Source: Hyposmocoma kahamanoa
Taxonomy: Eukaryota > Arthropoda > Insecta > Lepidoptera > Cosmopterigidae
Length of the DNA: 64,000 nt
Direction of reading: 5' to 3'
NCBI RefSeq assembly: GCF_003589595.1
Contig: NW_020654289.1
Location: forward strand, 8,246,096 to 8,310,095
Under the pieces are notes generated by a model, which was not told the origin of the DNA, did not search any database, and saw nothing but the letters and a program-made list of their open reading frames with translations. Both the position numbers and the translations under genes were made by a program. How positions within the stretch are numbered: position 1 is the stretch's first letter; each line of letters opens with the position of its first letter. Of the stretch, positions 1 through 9,916 are shown piece by piece.

Positions 1-11
1 CATTCATACAT

Positions 12-216
12 ACAGTAGCAGTAGAGCTGCTGCTTGTAAAAGAGTTCGTCCATGGAAGTACTGCCACCTTACCTATTTCTGCTGCCAAGCAGTAAAGTGA
101 GAATTGCTATTTAAAGCTCTGAGTGGCACTGCAACTATTATGGACAGGCGTGTCGCTTACCACCAGGCGCACAACTTGCTCGTGCCTTCACTTGATATTA
201 TAACAAAAAAGTAATT
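12..216 (+). repeat. Retroposon family A copy, internally deleted
   Basis: This is a member of the most abundant repeat family in the window. It runs from GTAGCAGTAGAGC to an A-rich tail after CACTTGATATTATAAC. The middle, present in the longest copy at 25250-25565, is missing between the CAGTAA segment and the TTTAAAGCTCTGAGTGGC segment. The A-rich 3' tail suggests an RNA-mediated origin (SINE or LINE 3' end). I see no clear pol III boxes. Confidence 0.75.
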
Positions 217-381
217 GCTAATAAAAATTAAAGTAAAGTAATAAATAAATAAAATTGTCTATTGAATAACTTATTGTACAAAGGAATAACTTTTTTTCAC
301 ACACTCAACATAGCCCCAAATGATTAAAGATTCAAATACCTAAAGATGAATCATGCAAATTAATGTCAAATATAACACATA

Positions 382-776
382 TACAGTCAAGAGCGTTCTT
401 ATCGTAAGCGGTATACAGAGTGTAAATTTGAGACGGAGCAGCAAGGCAAGCTACCATAATCGTTGTAGTTGCAGGAAAACGGTTCTAGAAGACTATCCAT
501 GAATTTTGAAGATATTTTGATTGACATTCACAGATTTTCAAAAAATGGTACAGTCAGCAAAATAAAAGGCAATTTATATAACACTTTTTTTATGCCATCC
601 AATCCAGTCTTTGGTAAGGATCAATAATCTCTATGGGACCAACTGAGGTAAGAGTACTCGAAATGTCAGAAATCGCAAATAACTTTTTACCATGCATTTT
701 GTAGGGACATATTTAATAATCAGTTAGTCTAGGTAGTCAATCATATATATATATATATATATGATTGACTATCGTA

Positions 777-824
<48 letters not shown>

Positions 825-847
825 CGATAAGAACGCTATTGACTGTA
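382..847. mobile_element. MITE family C (TACAGTCAAGAGC termini)
   Basis: Terminal inverted repeats of about 25 bp, with one mismatch, begin TACAGTCAAGAGCGTTC on the left and are mirrored by GAACGCTATTGACTGTA on the right. The flanks are TA-rich, consistent with a TA target as in Tc1/mariner-type MITEs. The interior has no coding capacity and carries expanded (TA)n tracts. Shorter relatives lie at 17070-17191 and 41855-41965. Confidence 0.65.
735..820. repeat. (TA)n microsatellite with palindromic flank
   Basis: Two TA tracts lie inside the MITE above. The first is framed by AGTCAATCAT and ATGATTGACT, giving a perfect 36-bp palindrome at 735-770. The second is a pure TA run at about 777-820. 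Confidence 0.9.
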
Positions 848-1244
848 CATGTGTATATATATAAAATACACTCACATAGATATATCAGAATCAATACTAC
901 AAAGCTTAGTCATCTAACATTTGTGATAACAGTTTCTTTTTCGCTTTCGTTTTAAAAGTTAATTTAGATAAATTATTTTCGTCAACATTCATAAAAAACT
1001 CTTATTAAATTTAAAGTTTTTTTGTTATTGAGTTTCACGTGCAGTAAGATAGTGATTTTATTACTATTGCTATATAAATTAAAGACTTTTTGTCTAAAAT
1101 GTCACTTATGTGGTTTTACCTTTAAACCGACGATATATGACAGGTATTAAATATTTTTTTTTTTTTTTTTGTTTCACCAAAGTAATTTATACTTCTATGT
1201 ACAATATATTCTTTATTGTTAATAGATCTAGTGGCATGAGAATG

Positions 1245-1425
1245 TTCCGCACAATTCTTAAATCGTGTAGAATAGCTGCGCTGGTGTTACTTTTTTTTCA
1301 TGCAGTTAATTTTCCCACCATCCATCCGCATAAAAATTAATAACATAAACACAAGTACAGTCACGAAGACCACCATTAAAAATATACCCGACACGTGTTT
1401 CGACTCTCTGCCCTCCTTATAACTA
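1245..1425 (-). repeat. Repeat family E copy (Penelope-LTR-like) with hammerhead-like core
   Basis: This is homologous to 24960-25140. Shared blocks are the AGAATAGCTGCGCT-like segment, the TCCGCATAAAA segment, and the end AATATACCCGACACG. On the minus strand 1401-1390 reads GAAACACGTGTC followed by GGG, which resembles box II, minimal helix III and the cleavage site of hammerhead motifs in Penelope-like elements. Helix II upstream is degenerate here. Confidence 0.5.
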
Positions 1426-2116
1426 ACGTAATCGACATTTTTAGCGAAATTGAGTTAGTAACATAATAATATACGTATTCAGCGAAACGAGATCTACATA
1501 CTCCTAGAAGCGGTTTTTATGTCTTATTTAGTTTCAGTTTTATTGTTAAGCAAAATCAGTGTAATAAAAATCTTTAGGTGCCAATGTCTGTATAATATAA
1601 TAATTGTACCTTCAATTCTGTTTAATTTAAAGTAATTCTTAATTAATTATTTCTTTAATAAAATTTTAAAAGTTTAATTTAAATTTAAATATATGAATAG
1701 ATATATCATGCAATGTAATATTATTTTTGTGTGTTTTTTTGTTTTATATAATCCTATTTCAATTTATGTAACTATAATTTTATTTTATGTATTCTGTTGC
1801 GCCCTCAATTAATTTTATTATTTTACATTTATTCCTATAACCCGAAGGTTGTCTGGAAGAGATGGCTATTTAGCAATAAGGCCGCCTGTTGTACCTGTAA
1901 TTTTTACTTTTTTGTGTTATTTTGTATTTGTTCGTGTGCAATAAAGAATGTTTATATCGTATTTGTATTGTTAAATTATTACCATTAATATTATTTATTC
2001 ATAACAAAATAAAGAAGCATTTCGCACCCCTCACGGAAGAATGGCATAAGTGGAATTACGTCACAAATGTTTATAGCGCCATTAGATACAGAAAAATACA
2101 ACCCACATCCTCTCCG

Positions 2117-2162
2117 ATTCTTGTAACTCTATCGACATTATTAGGCGATAGAGTTACAAGAA
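2117..2162. repeat. Perfect 18-bp-arm hairpin
   Basis: ATTCTTGTAACTCTATCG at 2117-2134 is followed after 10 bp by its exact reverse complement at 2145-2162. No gene or terminal repeat explains it. It could be the centre of a decayed fold-back element. Confidence 0.85.
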
Positions 2163-2810
2163 TTGGATCAAATGGAACAATAAACATTTTGACTTAACTC
2201 TACTTTTGCCATTCTTCCATGAAAGGTGCAATTTTTTTTATATCTCGAAAGTTACCAAAATGAAAATGCGTTAGTTATTGGTTGGAGTCACGAATTGTTG
2301 ATTGTTCGAAAGTCGGACTAAGAAATACGCAGTTATTACATAAAAAAATTAAACCCCATTTCTGTTCATATTGAAATTTAAGTTTGAGGAGAAATGCAGC
2401 GAGAATCGCACCGGTGTATTATCTGCCTTCCTGAGACCACTCCGTAAAATTAAGTACAATACAAAACGCTTACCGAAAACAAATTTTGCTGCCATCGTTA
2501 CCGTTCAACAGTAAATGTCGATATTTGTACAGCGCAGAAACAAACGTAAATATTTGATGAGTATCAATAAATGTAAAGGATCACAACAAAATGTTGTGAT
2601 CTTTTATATTAAGGATGGAAGAGGGAAAATTGAGGAGGGCGTTCGCGAGGTGGAGGTTTTACAGGCAAGTTAGTGAGTAAAAGTTAATGGCGTCCTTTGA
2701 CTCGGTAGATGATCGCAGACTGTCGCGAGCTCAAACAATGCAGAGGGCTCAACAGATACCTTTTACCGTATCAAACCAAAACCTTAAAATATCATTATAA
2801 TGTTTTATCA

Positions 2811-2935
2811 TTTTCGTAGCAGTAAAACTCCTTGTGAAAGAGTTTTTCCAGGGAAGTACTGGTCAACTTATGTCTTAGGGTGACGGCGTAGTGGCAGCGG
2901 CCCTCAGACTTTTGTGATTTAAAGCTCTGTAGAGA
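2811..2935 (+). repeat. Retroposon family A copy, deleted and truncated
   Basis: It carries the AAACTCCTTGTGAAAGAGTT start and the GATTTAAAGCTCTG segment. It lacks the middle and the A-rich tail. Its internal deletion has a different breakpoint from the copy at 12-216. Confidence 0.65.
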
Positions 2936-2950
2936 ATGTATGTAGATATA

Positions 2951-3372
2951 CAGGGTACATAAAATACTATACTCACAGGACTATATTACTATCACCATAA
3001 CAACAACTTTTGTTAAATTGTTTTTAATAAATTTGTCAAATTTTACTTTCGTACAAAAATAAAAATATTTAAATATCTCGTGTTCGCTCTAAACGGTGAT
3101 AATGGTGATAACTCTGTGATCTGACAAAGAAAGCGTTATAGTAAATACCAGTCCGATGCAAAACGTTGGAGAAGGGTGGGAGCCGACGTTACTACCAAAT
3201 ACAGATCTAGAAAGTGTAACATAGTAACATTGACTTTTTATTTGTAAGTCAATGGATAGTAAACAAACACTTAAAAGTTATTTTTTGTAAATTTATTACG
3301 TCTTGTAAAAAGTCATGAAACAAAAGTTGTTGTTTACGATTTTAGTAATATACTTGGTTACGCAAGGTCGTT
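2951..3372. mobile_element. MITE family D
   Basis: This is an inverted-repeat element. The left arm starts CAGGGTACATAAAATACT and includes ACAACAACTTTTGTT. The right arm carries the complementary AACAAAAGTTGTTGTT at about 3320. Related elements are at 23199-23611 and, interrupted, at 37690-40165. It has no coding capacity. Its right end abuts a family B repeat. Confidence 0.55.
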
Positions 3373-3606
3373 TTTAACCGACACCAAAAAAGGAGGAGTT
3401 CTCAATTCGACTGTATATTTTTTTTGTATGTATGTTACGCGATAACTCGTTTTGATTTGTGAACCGATTTTGATGATTCTTTTTTGTTGGAAAGAGGGTA
3501 CCTCAGATGTGGTCCCATTTAAATTTCCAAAAATATTTCACCTCTAAGGGTGGCAAACTAGGGGATGAACGACCCTTGAGGTCGGTTTTTTACTACTCTA
3601 TACTGA
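3373..3606 (+). repeat. Family B repeat (CCGACTTCAAAAAAGGAGG type)
   Basis: It begins AACCGACACCAAAAAAGGAG and ends GGTCGGTTTTTTACTACTC, so the ends are loosely complementary. The interior contains the diagnostic GGAAAGAGGGTACCTCAG and GGCAAACTAGGGGATGAA. Other copies are at 8911-9298, 13396-13632, 30854-31300 and 44443-44725. I recognise the family as common in Lepidoptera. It is non-coding. Confidence 0.75.
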
Positions 3607-3689
3607 TTTTTCAAATAACCCTGTAGAGTGACTATACAGCCGCGTGCACATAGTATTTGTTGATTCACTTGATGATGACAATAGACAAG

Positions 3690-4080
3690 CGTGCCAATTG
3701 GTGACTCGGAATTAGAAGAGCCATGAACACGCCATAGAGTTGATATATCACGGAGAGTGTGCGTTGGAATTACATTTTTTTTCCGCCATTCCCTTTCCAT
3801 CATCGGTGGACTAAATGTGGGTTTGGGGTTCTACCCTTAAGTTGTGGATATGCCCAGAATTCACACGAAGCGCTTCGCTTCCACATTTATATGGCGAACG
3901 GCTAGGGAGTAGCATTCCCTACCAGCGTACTTGTTCCCCGAACACTATAACTTGGACCTTTTCAAGGCGAGAGTGAATAGGCATTATTTACTTGTGCATG
4001 CTACATCGTCGACCTCATCGTCACTTTCGATCATGTGAGATGGAAGCCAAATGCGCACTTATTTTTTATAAAAAAAAATG
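3690..4080 (+). pseudogene. 5'-truncated LINE 3' end
   Basis: The sequence is homologous to the better preserved copy at 24160-24610. In the decayed reading frames one can still see the segment for a C-terminal RT-protein tail (FASTFIWRM, then WRDLF-like, then MLHRRPHR). It ends in an A-rich tail at 4070-4079. Frameshifts and stops prevent expression. Confidence 0.6.
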
Positions 4081-4094
4081 TACATATAAAATAG

Positions 4095-4230
4095 ATATGA
4101 GCGCCGCGTCGGCGCGTCACCGTCGCGTTTCCCCCGCGCCGCGCCGCCGCCGCCGTACAGTTAAGTTTTCGATTCGATCAGGCGCTCCGATCAGAAGTCG
4201 ATATTTCCAAGATAACACTTAGTGATTGTA
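4095..4230. other. Short CpG-rich island
   Basis: This block is very rich in CGCCG runs, in contrast with the AT-rich surroundings. It follows the LINE tail. It may be a regulatory or 5'UTR island, but no exon can be supported. Confidence 0.3.
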
Positions 4231-4437
4231 TATTCGAAGATGTTTTGTTGAAAACATTACTTAATTTGTCAATTTCTGGCGTCGCCATTTTCACTACGCA
4301 TACACAATACGGAAGCGTGGGCGTGCGTACGATCAGAGCGCCAGATCGAACTGATAAAAATTTGATTACTATAGAAAATACACTATTTTAGTTTTTCCTT
4401 TCAAAAAGTATTTGTATAACGGTTTTTGTAAAAACAA

Positions 4438-4581
4438 TCAAACAAATCAACTAGATAGCGTTAATTCCACAGATTTTTTCAGGATGCTGTCGGCTATTCT
4501 TTCATTTTCTTTAGGATTAACGCCATCTACCCATATTAAGAAGCATTTATTTATAAATTCGTGTCTAAAATACAATGCCAT
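4438..4581 (+). repeat. Repeat family F copy
   Basis: It shares ACAAATCAACTAGATRGCG and CGCCATCTACCCATATTA with 28150-28275. A fragment with AACGCCATCTAC lies near 6060. The two short blocks are partly complementary (AGATRGCG and CGCCATCT), so this is probably a small fold-back element. Confidence 0.55.
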
Positions 4582-5229
4582 CCATTATCAAAGTTCAGAA
4601 AATAATTTTAGCTCATGTCATGGTAAATATTTGAATAATATTACAAGGAAAAAACTGACTGTTTGTATTTTTGTATTAAGGAGGAATTAATTGACATCCA
4701 CTGGCATTTACATGATATATACTACTTCCAGGCTATCGATCAGCGCCATCTGGATATAAGACGGGGTTTTGACATTTTTCAGAGTTACGATCTGTAGTAT
4801 AGAGATTAGCAGTCCTCTTGAGACAATGGTCTATGATTTTACTTTCCGTCACTATATTTTGTGTAGGTTGGTAAGCGTAGATTGTTTTTATTGTCAAAGT
4901 TGGCGGTCATTAGCCAATGGTAGCATACCAGCGCGAGGCGAGGGGTAAGGGGAGGGAGTTGATTGTAAACTGTTATTGGTGCAAGTTCGACCAGCAGTGA
5001 TGTAATGTGCTCATTTGGACAGCAGTAAACGTTTATTGTTCTTCTTTCGGGCTCTTCACGCGCACTCGCGCGTTGCCCAGCATTTATTATGATTGCTTTA
5101 CAAACTTCGCTTTTATTTGGTACTTTCAATTAAATACAGCTCCTCTCTAATCATTATCTTTTGTCTACTTTTACTGTTTACTCAAAATTATTTATATTTT
5201 TTATTGTTGTTATATCTTTTGTTATATCA

Positions 5230-5425
5230 TTTCGTCTGGCTAAAGCTAAAACTACACGCACACACACATAGCCTCGTGATAGAGACAACGACAAATTACA
5301 TTCAAACTCACGAACTTTCCCTACAAACATATGCCACACAAATATTTCTCCAGACCCGGGAATCGAACCTGGGATCTCTGCGTGACAAACCAGCATGGTT
5401 TCCGTTCGGCCATGGAGGCAGTTAA
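5230..5425 (-). mobile_element. tRNA-derived SINE (minus orientation)
   Basis: On the minus strand the sequence reads ATGGCCGAACGG (A-box-like) and, about 35 bp later, GGTTCGATTCC (B box), followed by a non-tRNA body starting GGAGAAATATTTGTG. The plus-strand copy at 24808-24912 shares both boxes. It is not a functional tRNA because no acceptor or anticodon fold continues 3' of the B box. Confidence 0.7.
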
Positions 5426-5689
5426 CATTAGATATATTTTTCACAATAAATGTACCCGACGCTTCACAAATCATAATGTGGGAACTCTTACCTACAATAT
5501 GATTTATGAAATGAGCGAAGAAGCGCATACCACCTGTCCACCCGCCTCAGCGAAGTTATCTTCACCAGCCCGCAACGAAACAACCTCCACGAAATTGGAA
5601 AATTGTCGCTGTAAAAAGGCAATTTGATTTATCGCCCACCCTCCAACTGAACATTCATTGCTATTTGTAATGAAGTCATTTAAATTTGA

Positions 5690-6400
5690 ATGAGCAAGGG
5701 TTATTTGTCCCGCGGCGGAGGGCCACAGTCGTCGGTACGAGGGAAAGGCAACGGGAAAAAAGTCAAAAAGCAATTAATGTAATGGCGGGGCAGATATTGC
5801 TAATCGACGTCGGCTGAAGATGCCAATTATGCAGATTACTCGTATTAATAGCAGCAGGCCGTAAGCCACTCTAAAAAATTCCCTTTAAAATTTTCCGTAA
5901 AAAATTAACAAAAAATATAATAAACTCAACTGTTACCTAAATTATTTAAATTCGGTTGATGAAATAAACTACCTACGCAGCGTAGCGCTACGTGTCTTGT
6001 ACATAACGACACATATGATAGTATTTTTATTTTATAGTCAATATAATTGAGCGTTAACTAACGCCATCTACAAATTTCATGTAAAATTTATAAGTATGGT
6101 CACCAGGTTTCTTGTAAAAAAATATAGATGCCTCTGTAAGTCCCTTATTTTAAACGAAAGTTGTGAAATAAGGTTACTTTCTTAAAATACATAATATTCA
6201 GTCATTTTAACGGTTTCATAATTCTTGTTTGAATTAATTAATAATGACTATCTTAAATACATCACAATTTATCTGTAATAGTTTTACCATTGCATTTTGA
6301 AAGGTTGCCTTTTGATCAACTTCTATTTGGGATTGTTATATTACGATAAATACGATAAATTAAGATAAATACGACGTGGATAAATAGTTGCTACACTAAT
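5690..6400. other. No gene seen; small GC-rich block then AT-rich sequence
   Basis: 5700-5870 is moderately GC-rich, with CCCGCGGCGGAGG and TAAT-containing motifs, and could be regulatory. The remainder to 6400 is AT-rich without supported features. Confidence 0.3.
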
Positions 6401-6419
6401 TAAAATATTCTTCAAGTTT

Positions 6420-6896
6420 TTACTTTACACTTTAGTCCTGTATAATATTTATTAAATGCTCAATCAAAGTGTAATGAACAATGCTGCTCTGTGATTGAAC
6501 GATATTATGGTATATAAAATTGATGATATTTGCTAAATTAAGTTAATTACGAGGTTTTTATAATTATTATAGTAATTCAGTATTTATTGCTTTTGTTACT
6601 TTATACCTTTGTAATGCATAACATTTACTATTTATGCTCTACCAAGTGAGTCTAGCAATACTGTTCTGTGATTGGACGATATTATGGTGTATAAAATTAA
6701 TGATATTTGCTTAATTAAGACAACTATGAGGTTCCTATAATTGTTATAGTTCTTAAAATATGTTTCAACAATTTGTTAGGTAAAAGCTTTCATTCTCTTC
6801 AGCACTGTACAAATGTAAACGATAATTATTTTGTGATTGGTCAAAATAGTATGTATGTTTGAATGAATTTCAAAGGAGGTTTTGAATATAAAAAGG
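6420..6896 (+). promoter_or_regulatory. Tandem inverted-CCAAT modules ending at a TATA box
   Basis: Two copies of a 177-bp module (about 6420-6596 and 6597-6772) share CTGTGATTGRACGATATTAT. A third, shorter module at about 6831 has TTGTGATTGG. ATTGG is an inverted CCAAT (NF-Y-type) motif in copies two and three. TATAAAAAGG follows at 6887-6896, and transcription would be expected to start near 6917. This resembles an LTR U3 or a pol II promoter. I found no gag/pol and no matching second LTR. Confidence 0.4.
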
Positions 6897-7925
6897 ATTA
6901 CAAAGCTGGAGGAGACAGAAAAAGTGCCGAACCGAGAACCAGCTAAAGTTAAGTACCTACCTGCTTTGTAACTTGTTCTATTGCTACTGTCTAATTGTGT
7001 TGTGTAAATATAAGTAATGCCTCTTTGCTTAGTAGCAATAATGTAAATTATTGCTACTACGCTTTGGCATAGTTTATGTACCTAAATGTGTGATTAGTCT
7101 TGCAATCCTTTATAAGTACTTGTTGTTTTAACTTGTCCATTTTAATTAATTTCTTTTTACTACCACAGCCACAAGTCTATATTAACTAGTACGTTAAATC
7201 CCTCCTTTTGGAAGTGCTATTACTTTTACTTTGTTTATCCTGTTTCTCAAATTATTTTTTTACTAGAACTAAATTACAAACATTATTGTTTTGTACCAAC
7301 TTTATAAATTAAAACTGAGTCATGTTTTGAAAAAGTACTGTTTTTAATTTTGTTCTTAAAATTAGTTCGCAAACCATTTTTACTATGTACGTCTCATTTT
7401 GTACTACCCTCTAATGGAAATAAATTTGTTTTACTAAAATTATGCTTTTGAATTTCATAGAAGTATATCTTTATAATAGAATCTAGTAACTAGTAGACAC
7501 AAATATGATTTTTCTAACACATGCATCTATTAACATTCGTACAACTACCAAGTGCAATCGTAACACGTCAGTGAATCCCATTACTTTCACCCTCCAATAA
7601 CAAGCAAATTTATTTGGAATAAAATACAACACAGCTTGTTTCGGTAATGATCCTTTTTATTATGATGCATGAGCGCGGTCGGAGGTGTGAAGTATAGCCA
7701 TTATAATAAACTAAATGACCGCCATTACCGTACGTAGAACCGTGTTACGCTAAATCGAAATTGGCTGCAAACAAATTCGAAATTCCCCAGCGGCGTGGCG
7801 ACTAAGCCCACATGCCTGATTACTTTACTGAAAAAAATACAAATATCGAAAGCTGAAACTACGATCAAAATAATGTCGCATACGTTTCGTTTGTGATGTG
7901 AGAAAAAACACTCCGACACGTAGAA

Positions 7926-8239
7926 TCACTCAGATTTGTAACAGTTTTTTTATGGTTTTTTCTATCAGTAATATTTTTTTGACTACTTAAAAAAGTTATT
8001 TTTACACTTTCTGGTACCGTCGTTGTTTCCGATTTCCGTACATATGCATTACATGTGTGTGTATATATATACGTGTATTACGGAAATGTTTGTTATGTGT
8101 TGTTAAGTAAAGTAAGTAACTGAAAATGTTGAAATCGGAAACAATGACTGTACCACAAAGTGTAACAATGACTTTTTTAAGTAGACAAAAAAATATTACT
8201 GTTAGAAATAAAAAAAACAGCCACAAATCTGAGTGACTC
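7926..8239. mobile_element. Fold-back MITE with about 110-bp arms
   Basis: The left arm starts TCACTCAGATTTGT and the right arm ends ACAAATCTGAGTGA. The complementarity runs with few mismatches through AGTAATATTTTTTTG and GTTTCCGATTT to about 8036 and 8131. The loop is about 95 bp with an alternating (TA) stretch. It is non-coding. No target duplication is convincing. Confidence 0.8.
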
Positions 8240-8910
8240 CACGTCACTCGTTCGAGTGTTTTTTTATACTTTATGCAGATGGTTCAAACCGCTCAATACA
8301 GTATATAACTACGGAATGGAACAAAGAGGCTGGCGCTGGCTGGCATCCATTGCACTCGATCTGACAAAGTTTGAGAGTTCGACTGTAAACACCACAACTA
8401 GGTTGATTATCTACCCTTTTATCAGTGCTATTTAGTCGACAGCACCACTGTGTCGGAGAATCGCTCAGTGCTCCGAGAAGCAAAGAGAGTTAGAGCGGAT
8501 CATCTACTCGGTTTAATTGAAGTTAGACATTATTCAACACTGTCGCCCGTTCTCATTCCGTTTCTTCACAAAAACCCTAGCATTTCTGATAACTGCTTTG
8601 TTACTTTCAACAACACTAATATTTATTCACGATTGTCGATTTAATAATTGCTTTACCTAACTTTGTTTCTATTTATTCTGGGGTCCAGTCAGTCCTCTTT
8701 TTTTGAGTCTCCAAAAAAGAAAAGTATTATACAAAAAAGTCTTCAAATAAATCTTAATCTAAATAAAATCAAAAGATGTCCAAAAAGATCAGAAGAGGTG
8801 AGTAGACTTACCTTTTTTTCAACCCTATAATCAAGTCCCTTAAGGACTGCGTGCTTGGCGAGTATTTTTTCCTTAAATAACAAGACCAAAAGTAATGAAA
8901 TCCAGCATCA

Positions 8911-9298
8911 ATAATCTCAGTACAGTATTAAGAAAACCGACCTGAAAAGTTCGTGGAATTACATCGATTTGCCAAATTTTATTCAAATCGTTTACCGGAA
9001 AATACGTGAAACCGGATTCATCCCCTCGTTTGACACCCTCAGAGGTGGAATATTTTCTTGAAATTTAAATGGGACCACTACTGAGGTACCCTCTTTCCAA
9101 CAAAGAAGAATCATAAAAATTCGGTTCATAATACACTACTAGCGTTCTCACAAGATTGACGATTTATGTTAACACGACTACGGCGAGGTTAAAAGGAGAG
9201 TATTATACGTTATAGATTGTACATATGAGAGTAATCGCGTAACATACATTGAAAAAATAATCGAATTGAGAACCTCCTCCTTTTGAAGTCGGTTAAAA
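8911..9298 (-). repeat. Family B repeat, minus orientation, with inserted or expanded middle
   Basis: It ends CCTCCTTTTGAAGTCGGTT, the reverse complement of the family start, and contains CTGAGGTACCCTCTTTCCAA. About 100 bp around 9140-9225 is not shared with other copies. Confidence 0.7.
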
Positions 9299-9402
9299 CT
9301 ATATAAAAGAAGTTTTCACGTCTTTTTAAAAAATCAGAAGTATAAACTAGCCACTTTAAATATAACTTGCTTACGACCGAAAAGTGTTAAAATTTTTTTT
9401 TA

Positions 9403-9818
9403 ATGCGTCTATGGGTTTTCCATCAGTCACGCAAGGTTTCGAAGCGTACTTTGGTACAATTTCTAAACAAATAAATATTGTATCAAAATCTCACGTTTTC
9501 AAGTGCTACACGTTGGTAATGAAACTTTTTTCTCGTATTCAAATTGCGTATATTTGTTTTTTCGTTTCGGTGAGTCAGCCTTAACCATGGATCTGTAAAG
9601 ATCCCAAAACGATGGATTGTTTGAAGAAGAAATATACGCGATTTAGATTCGAAATCAATATAACTTTAAAAAAATCATTACCAATGTGTAACATGTGAAA
9701 ACGTGACATTTTAACATACCTAAATATTTCTTTGTTTTGAAATTGTACTACTAAAATACGCTTCGTGAATTTTATTCATAGACACATTACGCGATTGATG
9801 GAAAACCTATTGACGTAT
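9403..9818. mobile_element. Penelope-type inverted pseudo-LTR pair, no core
   Basis: The arms at 9403-9563 and 9590-9818 are imperfect inverted repeats. Left has GGTTTTCCATCAGTCACGC and right has GCGATTGATGGAAAACC; left TGCGTATATTTG pairs with right AAATATACGCGATTTAG. The short centre carries ATGGATCTGTAAAGATCC. The block AAATATACGCGATTTA recurs in the Penelope remnants at 14.0-15.0, 20.9-21.7 and 42.1-42.9 kb. Confidence 0.55.
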
Positions 9819-9916
9819 TTAAAAAAATGTAAACACTTTTCGTTCATAAGCAAATTATACATAATTATACTTAAATTAATTTAAAGAAATCAAGAAATTA
9901 CAAATGATATGGCTCA

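Noticed and set aside
4095..4220. CpG-rich block as a gene's first exon
   Set aside because: A CGCCG-rich frame with Arg repeats is open, but it has no donor site or recognisable product.
5338..5420. Possible tRNA gene on the minus strand
   Set aside because: A- and B-box-like motifs are present, but there is no complete cloverleaf, and a related sequence with the same non-tRNA continuation occurs at 24808, so it is a SINE.
7725..8247. Minus-strand short open frames
   Set aside because: One overlaps the fold-back MITE and the other has no motif or codon pattern; both are likely chance.
8271..8644. Open frames on both strands between two repeats
   Set aside because: No domain is recognisable and they overlap each other on opposite strands. 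The region may be an unidentified repeat, but nothing supports a gene.
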